Positions 40,843-49,899 are shown, counted from the stretch's first letter. The stretch: DNA of 64,000 bases from DATLFA01 sp035525225 (GCA_035525225.1 DATLFA010000045.1:62001-126000); one strand, 5' to 3'. Numbers and translations are program-made. The notes: generated from the sequence alone by a model not told the origin.

Positions 40843-42069
40843 ATGAGCGACACCACCGTCGACCCAGAGTTCGCATTCGACCCGATGGACCAGTCGAAGA
40901 CGAAGGACTTCGACCTGCTGCGCCGGTTGCGCAACGAACGTCCTGTCGTGCGTGCGGCCGAACACGTCGTCTACACCGCCCGCTATCACGACACTGCAGC
41001 GGTGTTCAAGAACGCCAAGCGGTTCTCGTCGGTCGGCGACATGCGCGCCCCCGGCGTCACGGTTTCCGAGGAAGAGAGCTTTCTCGGCGAACTCGACCCG
41101 CCGCTGCACCCGCGCATTCGCCGCATTCTGTTGCGAGGGTTCACGCCCGAACGGGCCATCGTCGCCGAGCCGTGGACGCGCAGCACGGTTACGCGGCGGC
41201 TCGAGACGATCCGCGAGCGCGGTCATGGCGATCTCATGGACGAGCTCGGCATCCCGCTGCCGGTCGAGGTCGCGGCTCACGTGCTCGGCATCCCCGACGA
41301 GCTGCACGAGAGCATGCACGTGTGGTGCAACGAGTTGTTGCACAGCACATGGCCGGCGATGGGCGAGACCGAACGCGGCCAAGGCATCGCGGGTGCATTC
41401 CCGGAGTTCGCGGCGGCGATCGACGCGCTCATCGCCGAGCGCCGGCAACCGCGGGGCGACGAGCCGGCAGATCTGCTCGCGGTCATGGTGCAGACCGAGG
41501 CGCCCGACGGTTGGCGCATCCACGAACAACACGTACGCACGCTTGCCATCAACGTGATGGCGGGCGCGCTGTCCACGAGCTACATGATCGGCAACCTCTT
41601 GTATCGGTACCTCACCGAAAAGGGCTCGTTCGCAAGCACGCTGCGCAATGACCGCTCGCTCATCCCCGCTGCGGTCGAAGAATCGCTGCGCTTCGAAGCA
41701 CCGGTGACGTTCTTGTTCCGCTCGTCGCGCGAGGAAACGACCCTTGGTAAGTGCCCGATCCACACCGGCGACCACATCATGATGGGGATCCTGTCCGCCA
41801 ACCGTGACGAGACGGTCTACGAGGACGCCAACAACTTCCGCCTCGACCGGTCAGGCGAGCCCGAGCACCTCGCGTTCGGTGCGGGGCCGCATCTGTGTCT
41901 CGGCAATCATCTGACCCGCATGATCGGCCGCGTGATTCTCGAAGAGGTGCTTGACCGCTTCGCCCCGCAGCAGTTGCAGTTGGTCGACGGATTCGTATGG
42001 GAGTGCGTCGATCATCCGCTCGAGTACGGCCCCGAGCACCTTCCCGTTCGTGTGATCGATCCCGCCTGA
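40843..42069 (+). CDS. Cytochrome P450
   Basis: The 408-residue protein has the bacterial P450 features: an I-helix region NVMAGALSTSYM near 235 (the acid/alcohol pair is not the usual AG-x-D/E-T-T), the ExxR motif in EESLRFEAPV near 288, and the heme loop FGAGPHLCLG with Cys352. The length and soluble form fit a class I enzyme that needs ferredoxin and reductase, neither of which is nearby. AGGAG precedes the ATG. Its stop overlaps the SDR start (TGATG), coupling the two. Confidence 0.91.
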   Translation: MSDTTVDPEFAFDPMDQSKTKDFDLLRRLRNERPVVRAAEHVVYTARYHDTAAVFKNAKRFSSVGDMRAPGVTVSEEESFLGELDPPLHPRIRRILLRGFTPERAIVAEPWTRSTVTRRLETIRERGHGDLMDELGIPLPVEVAAHVLGIPDELHESMHVWCNELLHSTWPAMGETERGQGIAGAFPEFAAAIDALIAERRQPRGDEPADLLAVMVQTEAPDGWRIHEQHVRTLAINVMAGALSTSYMIGNLLYRYLTEKGSFASTLRNDRSLIPAAVEESLRFEAPVTFLFRSSREETTLGKCPIHTGDHIMMGILSANRDETVYEDANNFRLDRSGEPEHLAFGAGPHLCLGNHLTRMIGRVILEEVLDRFAPQQLQLVDGFVWECVDHPLEYGPEHLPVRVIDPA

Positions 42070-42911
42070 TGGCTGTGGTGGCGAAAGTAGCTCTCGTCAC
42101 TGGAGCGAGTCGGGGTATCGGCAAGGCTGTCGCGCAGTATCTCGCGAAGGCCGGATACGACATTGCCATCGGCGCCCGCACCCTTCACGAGGGCGAGGCG
42201 CGTGAGCACTCGTCGACGGTGGCGAAGTCCGATACTCGACCGTTGCCGGGCTCACTCGATTCGACGGCGGCGCTCGTACACGAAGAGGGCCAACGTGCGC
42301 TGGCCGTCTATCTCGATCTCCTCGATCGCAGCTCGCTCGGCGCGGCGGTGGCGACGGTGCTCGAGCGATGGGGTCGTATCGATGTGTTGGTCAACAACGG
42401 TCGTTACATCGGCCCCGGGCACATGGATCTGTTCATGGACACGCCCGTCGAGTTGCACGACAAGCATCTCGAAGCGAACGTGCTCGCGCCGATCATTCTC
42501 AGTCGCCTCGTGTTGCCCGGTATGCTCGCTCGCGGCGAAGGTGTCATCATCAACATGGCATCGGGCTCGGGCACCATGGATCCGCCTGCCCCGGCCGGGC
42601 AAGGTGGATGGGGGCTGGGCTACGGCATGTCGAAGGCGGCGCTTCATCGCATTGCCGGTTTGCTCGAGGTCGAGCTGGGCGACCAGGGAATCTGTGCGTT
42701 CAACCTCAGCCCCGGTTTCGTCGCGACCGAGCGGCTCGCGATGGACATGGGTGAATTCGGATTCGATGCCTCCCGAGGCGCGCCGGCCTCGGTCATCGGC
42801 GCCGTCGCTGCCTGGTTGGTCAGCGCGCCCGAGGCGCGCGCGCTCAACGGTCAATGGATCGAAGCCCAGCCGAAGTGCCGCGAGCTAGGGCTCTTGCCCG
42901 ATTGGAGATAA
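42069..42911 (+). CDS. Short-chain dehydrogenase/reductase
   Basis: The 280-residue protein has the SDR features: TGASRGIG at residues 11-18, VLVNNG near 115, the Ser in NMASGSG and the catalytic YGMSKAA (Y-x-x-x-K) near 195. An insertion of about 20 residues lies after the second strand. It oxidises or reduces an alcohol/ketone with NAD(P). The ATG overlaps the P450 stop, and the D-aminoacylase begins three bases after its own stop. It may supply the ketone for the monooxygenase; this is inference. Confidence 0.87.
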   Translation: MAVVAKVALVTGASRGIGKAVAQYLAKAGYDIAIGARTLHEGEAREHSSTVAKSDTRPLPGSLDSTAALVHEEGQRALAVYLDLLDRSSLGAAVATVLERWGRIDVLVNNGRYIGPGHMDLFMDTPVELHDKHLEANVLAPIILSRLVLPGMLARGEGVIINMASGSGTMDPPAPAGQGGWGLGYGMSKAALHRIAGLLEVELGDQGICAFNLSPGFVATERLAMDMGEFGFDASRGAPASVIGAVAAWLVSAPEARALNGQWIEAQPKCRELGLLPDWR

Positions 42912-42914
42912 CGC

Positions 42915-44627
42915 ATGTCATTCGATCTGGTCATTCGCGACGGTAAGGTCGTCGACGGCTCGGGGCTTGGTTCGTATCGCGCGGACGTCGGCATCGTCGG
43001 CGACACGATCGCTTTGGTGGGGCGCATCCGTGAACAGGGCGCCCAGGAGATCGACGCCGAAGGCCATGTCGTGACACCGGGCTTCATCGACGGCCACACC
43101 CACCTCGATGCACAGATCTTCTGGGATGCACGCGGTACCAACTCGTGCTGGCACGGCGTGACCACCGCGGTGATGGGCAACTGCGGGTTCACCCTCGCGC
43201 CGGTTCGAGCGGCCGAGCATGCGTTGGTCGTGCGCAACCTCGAGCGGGCAGAGGACATCGATCCGGCGGCGCTCGCGGCAGGCATCGACTGGAGTTGGGA
43301 GTCGTTCCCGCAGTACCTCGATGCCGTGGATCGCATCCCGAAGGGCATCAACTACGCGACGCAGATCGGCCACTCGGCCTTGCGCACCTGGGCGATGGGC
43401 GAGCGCGCGTTCGAGGAAGCCAGCACCGACGACGACCTGCAGCGCATGTCCCAACATCTCGCCGAGTCGCTCCGGGCGGGCGCGGTCGGGTTCACGACCT
43501 CGCGCAGCGAGCATCACGAGACGTCCGACAATCGCCCTGTCGCGTCGCGCCTCGCCACGTGGGACGAAGTGCGCCATCTCGTGGGCGTGATGAGCGAAGT
43601 AGGCGTCGGTGTGTTCGAGGGTGGCGAAGGCGGCAGCACGTCTGCCGATCCCGAGCAACGGGAGCGAGCCCACGAGCGCATGCGTTCGCTTGCAGTGGAG
43701 ACACGCGTGCCCTTGACCTTCGGCATCATCGCGACCAAGGAGGGCGGCCTGCAGATGCTCGACCTCATCGACTCGACGGCCGCGCGCGGCGGACGCATGA
43801 TCGGCCAGTCGCACAGCCGCGGCATCTCGGTGCTCTTGTCGTTCAAGACGAAGCTGCCCTTCGACCTCCTACCCGAGTGGGCACCTGTGCGGGCCCTGCC
43901 CCTCGATCAGCAGAAGCACGCGTTGCGCGACCCGGCCGCCCGCGAACGGTTGATCCGCGCCGCGACCGAAGGCAACTACTCGGCGTGGCGTGGCATCGGC
44001 GCGCAGCCTCGCAAGCCCGATTTCGAGGGCATCCGCGTGTACGAACGGGGCCTGCCGCCCAACCCCACGATCGGCGACGTCGCCCGGGCGCGCGGCGTGC
44101 ATCCGTCCGAGGCGATGATCGATTTGGCCCTCGAGTCCGACTTCGAGGTGATGTTCATCCAACCGAGCATGTACCCGCAGGATCCCGACGTGACATTGGC
44201 GGTGATGAAGCATCCGCGCACGGTCATGACCTTCTCCGATTCGGGGGCGCACCTCAGCCAGATCGCGGACTCGTCGATCCACACGCATCTGTTGGGACAC
44301 TGGGTGCGCGACCGTCAGCAACTCACCATCGAAGAGGCGGTGCGCATGATCACGCTCGCGCCCGCTGTCGCGTGGGGGTTCGCCGATCGCGGCCTCGTGC
44401 GCGAGGGCATGCGGGCAGATCTCAACGTGTTCGACCCCCAGGCAGTCGGGCCGGCGGTGCCGCACGTCGTCAACGATCTCCCGGCGGGCGGGCGCCGGCT
44501 CGTGCAAAAGGCCGTCGGCTTCAAGGCCACCGTGGTGAACGGTGCGCTCACCATCGATGCCGGGGTGCATACCGGCGCGGCCCCGGGCCACTTGCTGCGC
44601 AACGCCCTCGCGACCACGAGGGGCTAG
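42915..44627 (+). CDS. N-acyl-D-amino-acid deacylase family amidohydrolase
   Basis: The 570-residue amidohydrolase_3 protein has the metal pair in IDGHTHLDAQIFWD near residue 60, the Cys-containing VMGNCGFTLAPVRA near 88, and the late FSDSGAHLSQI near 438. Its closing strand domain is MRADLNVFDPQ. It is similar in length and motifs to the copies at 31.9 and 59.5 kb, though the three differ clearly in sequence. GGAGATA lies before the ATG. The operon position suggests it acts on an amide in the same pathway rather than on a free D-amino acid; this is inferred. Confidence 0.85.
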   Translation: MSFDLVIRDGKVVDGSGLGSYRADVGIVGDTIALVGRIREQGAQEIDAEGHVVTPGFIDGHTHLDAQIFWDARGTNSCWHGVTTAVMGNCGFTLAPVRAAEHALVVRNLERAEDIDPAALAAGIDWSWESFPQYLDAVDRIPKGINYATQIGHSALRTWAMGERAFEEASTDDDLQRMSQHLAESLRAGAVGFTTSRSEHHETSDNRPVASRLATWDEVRHLVGVMSEVGVGVFEGGEGGSTSADPEQRERAHERMRSLAVETRVPLTFGIIATKEGGLQMLDLIDSTAARGGRMIGQSHSRGISVLLSFKTKLPFDLLPEWAPVRALPLDQQKHALRDPAARERLIRAATEGNYSAWRGIGAQPRKPDFEGIRVYERGLPPNPTIGDVARARGVHPSEAMIDLALESDFEVMFIQPSMYPQDPDVTLAVMKHPRTVMTFSDSGAHLSQIADSSIHTHLLGHWVRDRQQLTIEEAVRMITLAPAVAWGFADRGLVREGMRADLNVFDPQAVGPAVPHVVNDLPAGGRRLVQKAVGFKATVVNGALTIDAGVHTGAAPGHLLRNALATTRG

Positions 44628-44662
44628 AAGGCATCGACCGATCAGATCTTGGAGGTATTCAA

Positions 44663-45406
44663 ATGGGGGAGCTCGACGGCAAGGTGGTCATCGTGACCGG
44701 CGCGGCGCAGGGCATGGGTCAGCGCCACGCGGAACGATGCGTGGCCGCCGGCGCGCGTGTCATCGCCACCGACGTGCAAGAAGCGCTCGGTCGCGAAGTG
44801 GTCGCAGGGCTGGGTGAGAACGCGCGGTTCGTGCCCCACGACGTCACCGACGAGGCGGCGTGGGCGCGCGTCGTGAGTACGGCGGTCGCCGAGTTCGGTG
44901 GCCTCGACGGGCTCGTCAACAACGCCGCCATCTATCGGGGCACCTGCCCGATCGAAGACGAGCCGTTGTCGGTGTTCGAGTTGACGCTGCGCATCAACGT
45001 GGTCGGCACGTGGCTCGGGATCAAGAACGTGATCGCGCCGATACGCGAACGCGGCGGTGGCGCCATCGTCAACGTCTCGTCGATCGCGGGAATGAAAGGC
45101 CTGCCGGGATTCGGCTCGTATGGTTCTTCGAAGTGGGCCGTGCGGGGGCTGACCAAGGTCGCGGCCAAGGAGTTGGGCGAGCACGGCATCCGCGTCAACT
45201 CGGTGCATCCCGGCGGCATCGAAGGCACCGGCATGTTCACACCGGCGCAGACCGCCGCCGAACGAAAGCAGCGCTACAGCGGCGTACCGCTCGGGCGCGC
45301 GGGCAACACCGACGAGGTCTCGTCCCTCGTCATCTTCCTGCTCTCCGAAGCATCGTCGTATGTGACCGGCGTCGAACACGTCATCGACGGCGGCTCGATC
45401 GTATGA
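44663..45406 (+). CDS. Short-chain dehydrogenase/reductase
   Basis: The 247-residue classical SDR has TGAAQGMG at residues 12-19, LVNNAAIYRG near 85, NVSSIAG near 135, the catalytic YGSSKWA near 150, and VNSVHPGGIEGTGM for the cofactor loop. GGAGG sits seven bases before the ATG. It is the last gene of the six-gene operon. The remnant of a PIG-L deacetylase abuts its 3' end on the other strand. Confidence 0.88.
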   Translation: MGELDGKVVIVTGAAQGMGQRHAERCVAAGARVIATDVQEALGREVVAGLGENARFVPHDVTDEAAWARVVSTAVAEFGGLDGLVNNAAIYRGTCPIEDEPLSVFELTLRINVVGTWLGIKNVIAPIRERGGGAIVNVSSIAGMKGLPGFGSYGSSKWAVRGLTKVAAKELGEHGIRVNSVHPGGIEGTGMFTPAQTAAERKQRYSGVPLGRAGNTDEVSSLVIFLLSEASSYVTGVEHVIDGGSIV

Positions 45407-45488
45407 GTTTTCCGAGATCGTCGGGGTGGGCGACGACCGCGAGGCCGCGCTGCCAATCTTCGGGGACGAGTTCGAGCGTGTTGGTCAT
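45407..45488 (-). pseudogene. Remnant of a PIG-L/LmbE-type deacetylase (N-terminus only)
   Basis: From ATG 45488 on the minus strand the frame reads a start like that of GlcNAc-PI de-N-acetylase family proteins (LELVPEDWQRGLAVVAHPDD) with the zinc-binding A-H-P-D-D motif at about residues 20-24. It breaks off within some ten bases of the SDR stop. The frame then runs into the antisense of the SDR gene and ends at 45381. Some 200 residues are missing, so this is a dead fragment left by a deletion or by insertion of the operon. Confidence 0.7.
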
Positions 45489-45527
45489 GGAGCCTATGGT
45501 TGCACGCACGGCGAACCGGGGGAACCA

Positions 45528-46400
45528 ATGCGCCAACTGACCGAAGGTCTCAATTTTCCCGAAGGTCCGGTCGCGCTCGCCGACGGCACCTTGTTGGTCG
45601 GTGAGATCGCGACGGGCACGATCGCCCGCTTCGCGACCGATGGCGCGATCACGCGGATCGCTGAGTGCCGTGGTGGCGTCAATGGCATGGCCATCGGTCC
45701 TGACTCGAACATCTACGTCTGCAACAACGGCGGACTTCGCTTCGAGGACTTCGGCGATCACATCGGGCCGGTCGCACTCGCCGATGACAACATCGGTGGG
45801 CGGATCCAGCGCGTCGATGTCGACACCGGCTCGGTGGAAGACGTGTACACCGAATTCGACGGCACACGCTTGCTGTCGCCCAACGATCTCGTCTTCGACG
45901 ACCGGGGCTGGTTCTACTTCACCGACACGGCGTCGGGGTGCCTCTACTACGCCGCGGCCGACGGTTCGGACATCGCGTGTGTCACGTCCGATCTGACGTT
46001 TCCCAACGGTGTGGGGCTCTCGCCTGATGGTGCACACGTTTACGTTGTCGAAACGTTCTCGGGCCGCGTGTGGCGTCTCGCCCTCGCGAAGGCGGGCATC
46101 GTGGCCGAGGGCGGGCAGCAACTGCTGTGTCATCCCGACAGCACCCAATTCGACTCGCTCGCCATCGACTCCGAGGGCAACATCTGCGTGGCAACGCTCA
46201 CTGCGAACGGCGTCACCGTGATAAGCCCGAGCGGCGAGGTCGTTGCCGAGGTGCGGGTGCCGGTCAAGGATCCGTTCGTCACCAATGTCTGCTTCGGTGG
46301 CGATGATCTGCGCACGGCGTACATCACGTCGTCGGGCACGGGACGGGTATTCGTCACCCAGTGGCACTGCCCCGGTCTGCGCACCGCATACGGCAGGTAG
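45528..46400 (+). CDS. SMP-30/gluconolactonase/LRE family protein
   Basis: The 290-residue six-bladed propeller protein has the metal ligands of the family: Glu in LNFPEGPVAL near residue 10, Asn/Asp in LLSPNDLVFDDRGWFYFTD near 125, and FPNGVGLSPDG near 160 with the following Asp. SMP-30 enzymes hydrolyse lactones with a divalent metal. GGGGGAACC precedes ATG 45528, and a TATGGT box lies at 45495-45500. A lactonase fits a pathway with a lactone-forming Baeyer-Villiger enzyme just upstream, although it is not in the same operon. Confidence 0.87.
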   Translation: MRQLTEGLNFPEGPVALADGTLLVGEIATGTIARFATDGAITRIAECRGGVNGMAIGPDSNIYVCNNGGLRFEDFGDHIGPVALADDNIGGRIQRVDVDTGSVEDVYTEFDGTRLLSPNDLVFDDRGWFYFTDTASGCLYYAAADGSDIACVTSDLTFPNGVGLSPDGAHVYVVETFSGRVWRLALAKAGIVAEGGQQLLCHPDSTQFDSLAIDSEGNICVATLTANGVTVISPSGEVVAEVRVPVKDPFVTNVCFGGDDLRTAYITSSGTGRVFVTQWHCPGLRTAYGR

Positions 46401-46431
46401 CGGCACACACCGTCGATTGCTCGCGCGTTCA

Positions 46432-47652
46432 TCAGTTCCAGGGCAGTCCGGGTTGTCGGATTGGGGGTTTGGTGGTTTCGGTGGTGCCGTCGGCGTAGGT
46501 GATGTGGAGTGTGCCGTCGGGTTCCATGACGAGCCGGATCTTCGGGTCGTGCGCGGCTCGGTGGTGGTGGTATTTGCACATCAGACAGCAGTTGCAGGGG
46601 GTGTTCGGTCCGCCGTTTTCTCGGTGCTGGAGGTGGTGCACGTCGCAGTGGATCGGTTTCTTGTGACAGCCCGGCCACCGGCACCCCTGATCGCGCGCCG
46701 CGATGGCACCGAACAAGGCGTCGGTGACGGTGGCGGGCATCATCTGGTAGCTGCGGATCGCCCCGTCCTCATCCAACACCAACCGTAGGAGTTGCGCGGT
46801 GCAGGAGAGCGCTTCGAAGGCTTGATGGTCGATATGCGGTCCGTTGAGGAGCTGCGCCCCCGCGCCGTTGCGCATCTCGTCGGTGAGCGACACCGCGATG
46901 AGATGCGGCAGGTTCCGTTTCTTCGGCACCGCCGGGGCGTCGGGATCGGCGGTGATGCGCTTGTGGTAGTCGACATAGAAGCCGCACACATCGGCTAAGG
47001 CTTCACCGCGCCGCTCGGCGGGGCTGCGGGTGTCGTTGTCGCGGGGGTTGTCGGTCTCGGCCAACTCGATGGCTTTGCCGATCACCGCGCCGGTGACTTC
47101 CCCGAAGGAGCCCTTCGAGAAGTAGCGGCCCCCGGTGACCTCGGAATGGAAGAACTCGTCCTCCCGCGGCGGCTTGTCCGGGTCGTCATCGAGCGACGCC
47201 TCGGTGTAGGCGACCCACCGCCGCATCGCCGTATCGGTGTCCTTCGCGTCGAGCCCGCCGATGATGGCCAACACATCGGCCTCGTCGTCGCGGTAACGCT
47301 CGGCGAGGCGTTTGGTCACGTTGCCGGCGATGGCATGCACCTGACCACCGGTGAGGGACCCGGCGATCCACGCCGCTTCGGTCAACGGCATCGCCTTGAG
47401 CTTGCGAGCCAAGATCACCGACGCCCGCGCCTCAGCGGGTGACAGACCAGCGCAGCGTTCCAAGAACTGCGCCGACGACGACGCCTTGGACAGTTGATAC
47501 AGCAGCAACTCATCGAAGACCCGCAACGGCTCCATCGTCTTGGCCAACAGCCACTCGCGCACGATCGTCACCGCCGCGATGTCATCGCCATCGACAGCGA
47601 GATCGAGGCGCTTCGCGATGTCGATCAGCTCCACCACCGACGAACTCAACAT
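46432..47652 (-). CDS. DUF222 / HNH endonuclease domain protein (13E12-type)
   Basis: The 406-residue protein has an N-terminal helical DUF222 region (about 25-290) and a C-terminal HNH domain with GCRWPGCHKKPIHCDVHH near residue 325, the Asn region ENGGPNTPCNC and CKYHHHRAAHD near 365. It is clearly different in sequence from the copy at 3.5 kb. A final strand LHITYADGTTETTKPP closes the protein. The ATG has TACCCT six bases upstream and TTGTAT 17 bases further (leaderless). Its role is not settled. Confidence 0.87.
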   Translation of the reverse strand: MLSSSVVELIDIAKRLDLAVDGDDIAAVTIVREWLLAKTMEPLRVFDELLLYQLSKASSSAQFLERCAGLSPAEARASVILARKLKAMPLTEAAWIAGSLTGGQVHAIAGNVTKRLAERYRDDEADVLAIIGGLDAKDTDTAMRRWVAYTEASLDDDPDKPPREDEFFHSEVTGGRYFSKGSFGEVTGAVIGKAIELAETDNPRDNDTRSPAERRGEALADVCGFYVDYHKRITADPDAPAVPKKRNLPHLIAVSLTDEMRNGAGAQLLNGPHIDHQAFEALSCTAQLLRLVLDEDGAIRSYQMMPATVTDALFGAIAARDQGCRWPGCHKKPIHCDVHHLQHRENGGPNTPCNCCLMCKYHHHRAAHDPKIRLVMEPDGTLHITYADGTTETTKPPIRQPGLPWN

Positions 47653-47687
47653 ACCGTAAGGGTACAGGTGTTCGATTACGAATACAA
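47653..47687 (-). promoter_or_regulatory. Leaderless promoter of the second DUF222-HNH gene
   Basis: On the minus strand TTGTAT (47682-47687) and TACCCT (47659-47664) are separated by exactly 17 bases, and the -10 box ends six bases before the ATG. Both hexamers fit a vegetative promoter, making this the best-formed leaderless promoter in the window. Confidence 0.65.
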
Positions 47688-47736
47688 ACGAAAACCGAGG
47701 AAAATAAGGGAAATCCGGACGAGGTGATTACCTCGT

Positions 47737-48297
47737 TCAGCCGGCGCCGACGGGAACGATCTCGAGATCGCGATAGGTGATCATCGGGAAGTACGGCACC
47801 CCCCGCTCGACGAACTTCGGGGCGGCGATGTCGCCTCGATCGACGAGCGTCACCGCCGCGACGGGAGTCGCCCCGGCTTCGATCGCAACGTCGAGCGCTT
47901 GCAGTATCGAGCCACCACTCGTCACCGCGTCGTCGACCAGCACTACCCGGTCACCGGTGGTGATCTGCGCGCCTTCGATGAGCCGGCGCGTGCCCCGCTT
48001 CTTCGGTTCCTTGCGGACGATGAACCAACGCGAATCGCCGGCAGCGGCGATCGCCACCGCGAGGGCATCGGCCCCCAACGTGAGGCCACCGACGGCGTCG
48101 AACTCGATCCCGTTCGCCCGCAAGGTCTCGACGATCGCGTCGCCGGCGATCTTCAGGTCTGACCAATGGGCCAATGCCTCTTTGCCGTCGACGAAGTCGC
48201 TCGACAGCTCACCTGACGCCAGTTCGATGGGTTCGGGCAATCGGCGGAGGCCCTTTTGCTTGAGGATGTCGAGCAACTGTGCGCGCAACGGTGTCAT
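47737..48297 (-). CDS. pyrE: Orotate phosphoribosyltransferase
   Basis: The 186-residue protein has the type I phosphoribosyltransferase fold, with the PRPP loop RVVLVDDAVTSGGS near residue 118, VGGLTLGADALAVAI near 73 and the flexible loop RKEPKKRGTRR near 95. It joins orotate to PRPP in pyrimidine synthesis. ATG 48297 is preferred because a TATGCT box overlaps the earlier ATG at 48312. It is not next to pyrimidine genes except a diverged OMP-decarboxylase-like gene about 5 kb away. Confidence 0.87.
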   Translation of the reverse strand: MTPLRAQLLDILKQKGLRRLPEPIELASGELSSDFVDGKEALAHWSDLKIAGDAIVETLRANGIEFDAVGGLTLGADALAVAIAAAGDSRWFIVRKEPKKRGTRRLIEGAQITTGDRVVLVDDAVTSGGSILQALDVAIEAGATPVAAVTLVDRGDIAAPKFVERGVPYFPMITYRDLEIVPVGAG

Positions 48298-48319
48298 CAC
48301 AGTGACGAGCATAATCGCT

Positions 48320-48345
48320 AGGCCCGATCCCTTCAGAGCGGAAAG
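48320..48345 (+). repeat. Dispersed intergenic repeat, copy D
   Basis: The 26 bases start AGGCCCGATCCC and end AGAGCGGAAAG. They fit the repeat pattern with a different middle (TCCCTT instead of GCGGCC). The copy lies in the gap between the orotate phosphoribosyltransferase start and the synthetase stop and points opposite to both genes. Confidence 0.45.
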
Positions 48346-49875
48346 TCAGGCGTCGAGGTATCGCTTGTACATCTTGCCGGCGCTGGTGCGCGGCAGCGTG
48401 TCGCGAAACTCGATGGTGCGGGGGCATTTGAAACCGGCGAGACGGCTGCGGCAATGCGCCAGCAATCGGTCGCGTAGTTCGTCATCGGCGTTGACGCCCG
48501 GCGCGGCGACGATGATCGCCTTGACCGACTCGCCCCACTCGGCGTCGGCGACGCCGACGACCGCCGCGTCGTGGATCTCGGGCGACGACAAGAGCGCGTC
48601 TTCGACCTCCGCGGGGTAGATGTTGACCCCGCCCGAGATGATCAGGTCGTGGCGCCGCCCCCGCAAGAACAAATAGCCGGCCTCGTCGAGGTGGCCGATG
48701 TCGCCGAGTGTGTGGAGATGGCCCATCTTGATCGATGCGGTCTTGTCGGGATCGCGGAAATACTCGAAGTTGGGTGACGTTGGTTTGATGTAGACGAACC
48801 CGTCGACGCCGGGCGGGCAGGCGTTGCCCTCCTCGTCGAGGATGTGGATCTCGGCACCGTCCCAGGGCCGGCCGACGGTGCCCGGCCGCCCGAGCCACTC
48901 CGCCGGGGTCACGCGGGTGCCGCCGCCTTCGGTGCCGCCGTAGGTCTCGTAGACGACCGGACCCCACCACTCGATCAGCGCGCGCTTCACGTCGATCGGA
49001 CACGGCGCGGCGGAGTGCAGGACATAACGCAACGAGCTGACTTCGAACTGGGCTCGCTTGCTCTCGGGTAGCCGGACCAGTCGATGCATCATCGTGGGCA
49101 CGACGTAGCACGTTGTCACCCGTTCGCGCGCTATCAACTCGAGCGCCGACTCGGCCTGCCAGTGGTCCATCAACACCAGACGATGACCGCAGTGCAACGC
49201 GACCATCGCGACGATGAATGGCCCGCGGTGATACAGCGGCGCGTTGACGAGATGCACGCCGCCGTCGCGCCAATCGTCGCCGAGCACGACCCCGGCGAAC
49301 AGATCGAGCGTGGCCAAGACGTCGCCGCGACCCAACTCACGGCGCACACCCTTGGGTTTGCCGGTGGTACCTGATGTGTAGACGATGACATCACCGGGGA
49401 AGGCGTCGTCGACGAATGCACGCGGTTGCGTCGAGGCCAAATCGACCAGTGATTGGAAACCGGTCACCTCATCGACCGCCAGCCGATGCGCGGTGGAGAG
49501 CCCCGTCGCTTGGGCCGCGACAGTAGCCGTCGCCGCGAAGCGGGCTTCGGTGACCAACAGATCGGCCTGCGAGTTGTCGAGGATGTACGAGACTTCGTTG
49601 TCGGTGAGATGAAAGTTCATCGGAACGAAGTAGAGGCCGCTCTCGATGCACGCGAGGTACGTCGCGACGAACTCGATCCGATTCGACAGGAGTACCGCGG
49701 CCACATCGCCCTGCACCAGACCCCGCGACCTGAAGGAATGAGCGTATGCGTGCACTTGGTCGCGCAGCGCGGCGAACGTGATTGCACGTCCGTTGTGCTC
49801 GGTCAAGGCGACGTCGTCAGGACGAGCCTCGGCGACCTCCCAGAACCCGCGCGCGAACATCTCGGGCAACGACAT
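48346..49875 (-). CDS. AMP-dependent acyl-CoA synthetase / ligase (ANL superfamily)
   Basis: The 509-residue protein has the ANL motifs: YTSGTTGKPKG (A3) near residue 165, YETYGGTEGGG (A5) near 310, GDIGHLDEAGYLFLRGRRHD (A7/A8) near 395, and PRTSAGKMYKRYL with the catalytic Lys near the C-terminus. It activates a carboxylic acid with ATP and loads it onto CoA. GGGAGGAAGC precedes the ATG. It probably primes acids for CoA-dependent degradation by the hydratase and SDR genes in the window. The substrate is unknown. Confidence 0.9.
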   Translation of the reverse strand: MSLPEMFARGFWEVAEARPDDVALTEHNGRAITFAALRDQVHAYAHSFRSRGLVQGDVAAVLLSNRIEFVATYLACIESGLYFVPMNFHLTDNEVSYILDNSQADLLVTEARFAATATVAAQATGLSTAHRLAVDEVTGFQSLVDLASTQPRAFVDDAFPGDVIVYTSGTTGKPKGVRRELGRGDVLATLDLFAGVVLGDDWRDGGVHLVNAPLYHRGPFIVAMVALHCGHRLVLMDHWQAESALELIARERVTTCYVVPTMMHRLVRLPESKRAQFEVSSLRYVLHSAAPCPIDVKRALIEWWGPVVYETYGGTEGGGTRVTPAEWLGRPGTVGRPWDGAEIHILDEEGNACPPGVDGFVYIKPTSPNFEYFRDPDKTASIKMGHLHTLGDIGHLDEAGYLFLRGRRHDLIISGGVNIYPAEVEDALLSSPEIHDAAVVGVADAEWGESVKAIIVAAPGVNADDELRDRLLAHCRSRLAGFKCPRTIEFRDTLPRTSAGKMYKRYLDA

Positions 49876-49899
49876 GCTTCCTCCCGGAACGACTCTACG

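Noticed and set aside
39985..41775. A 596-codon minus-strand frame opposite the monooxygenase and P450
   Set aside because: The composition is Arg/His/Val-rich shadow sequence without motifs, while the plus strand has complete FAD, NADPH and heme motifs.
43145..44662. An upstream extension of the 44.7 kb SDR frame over the D-aminoacylase gene
   Set aside because: The extension is out of frame with the clear D-aminoacylase motifs; the SDR starts at ATG 44663 with GGAGG upstream.
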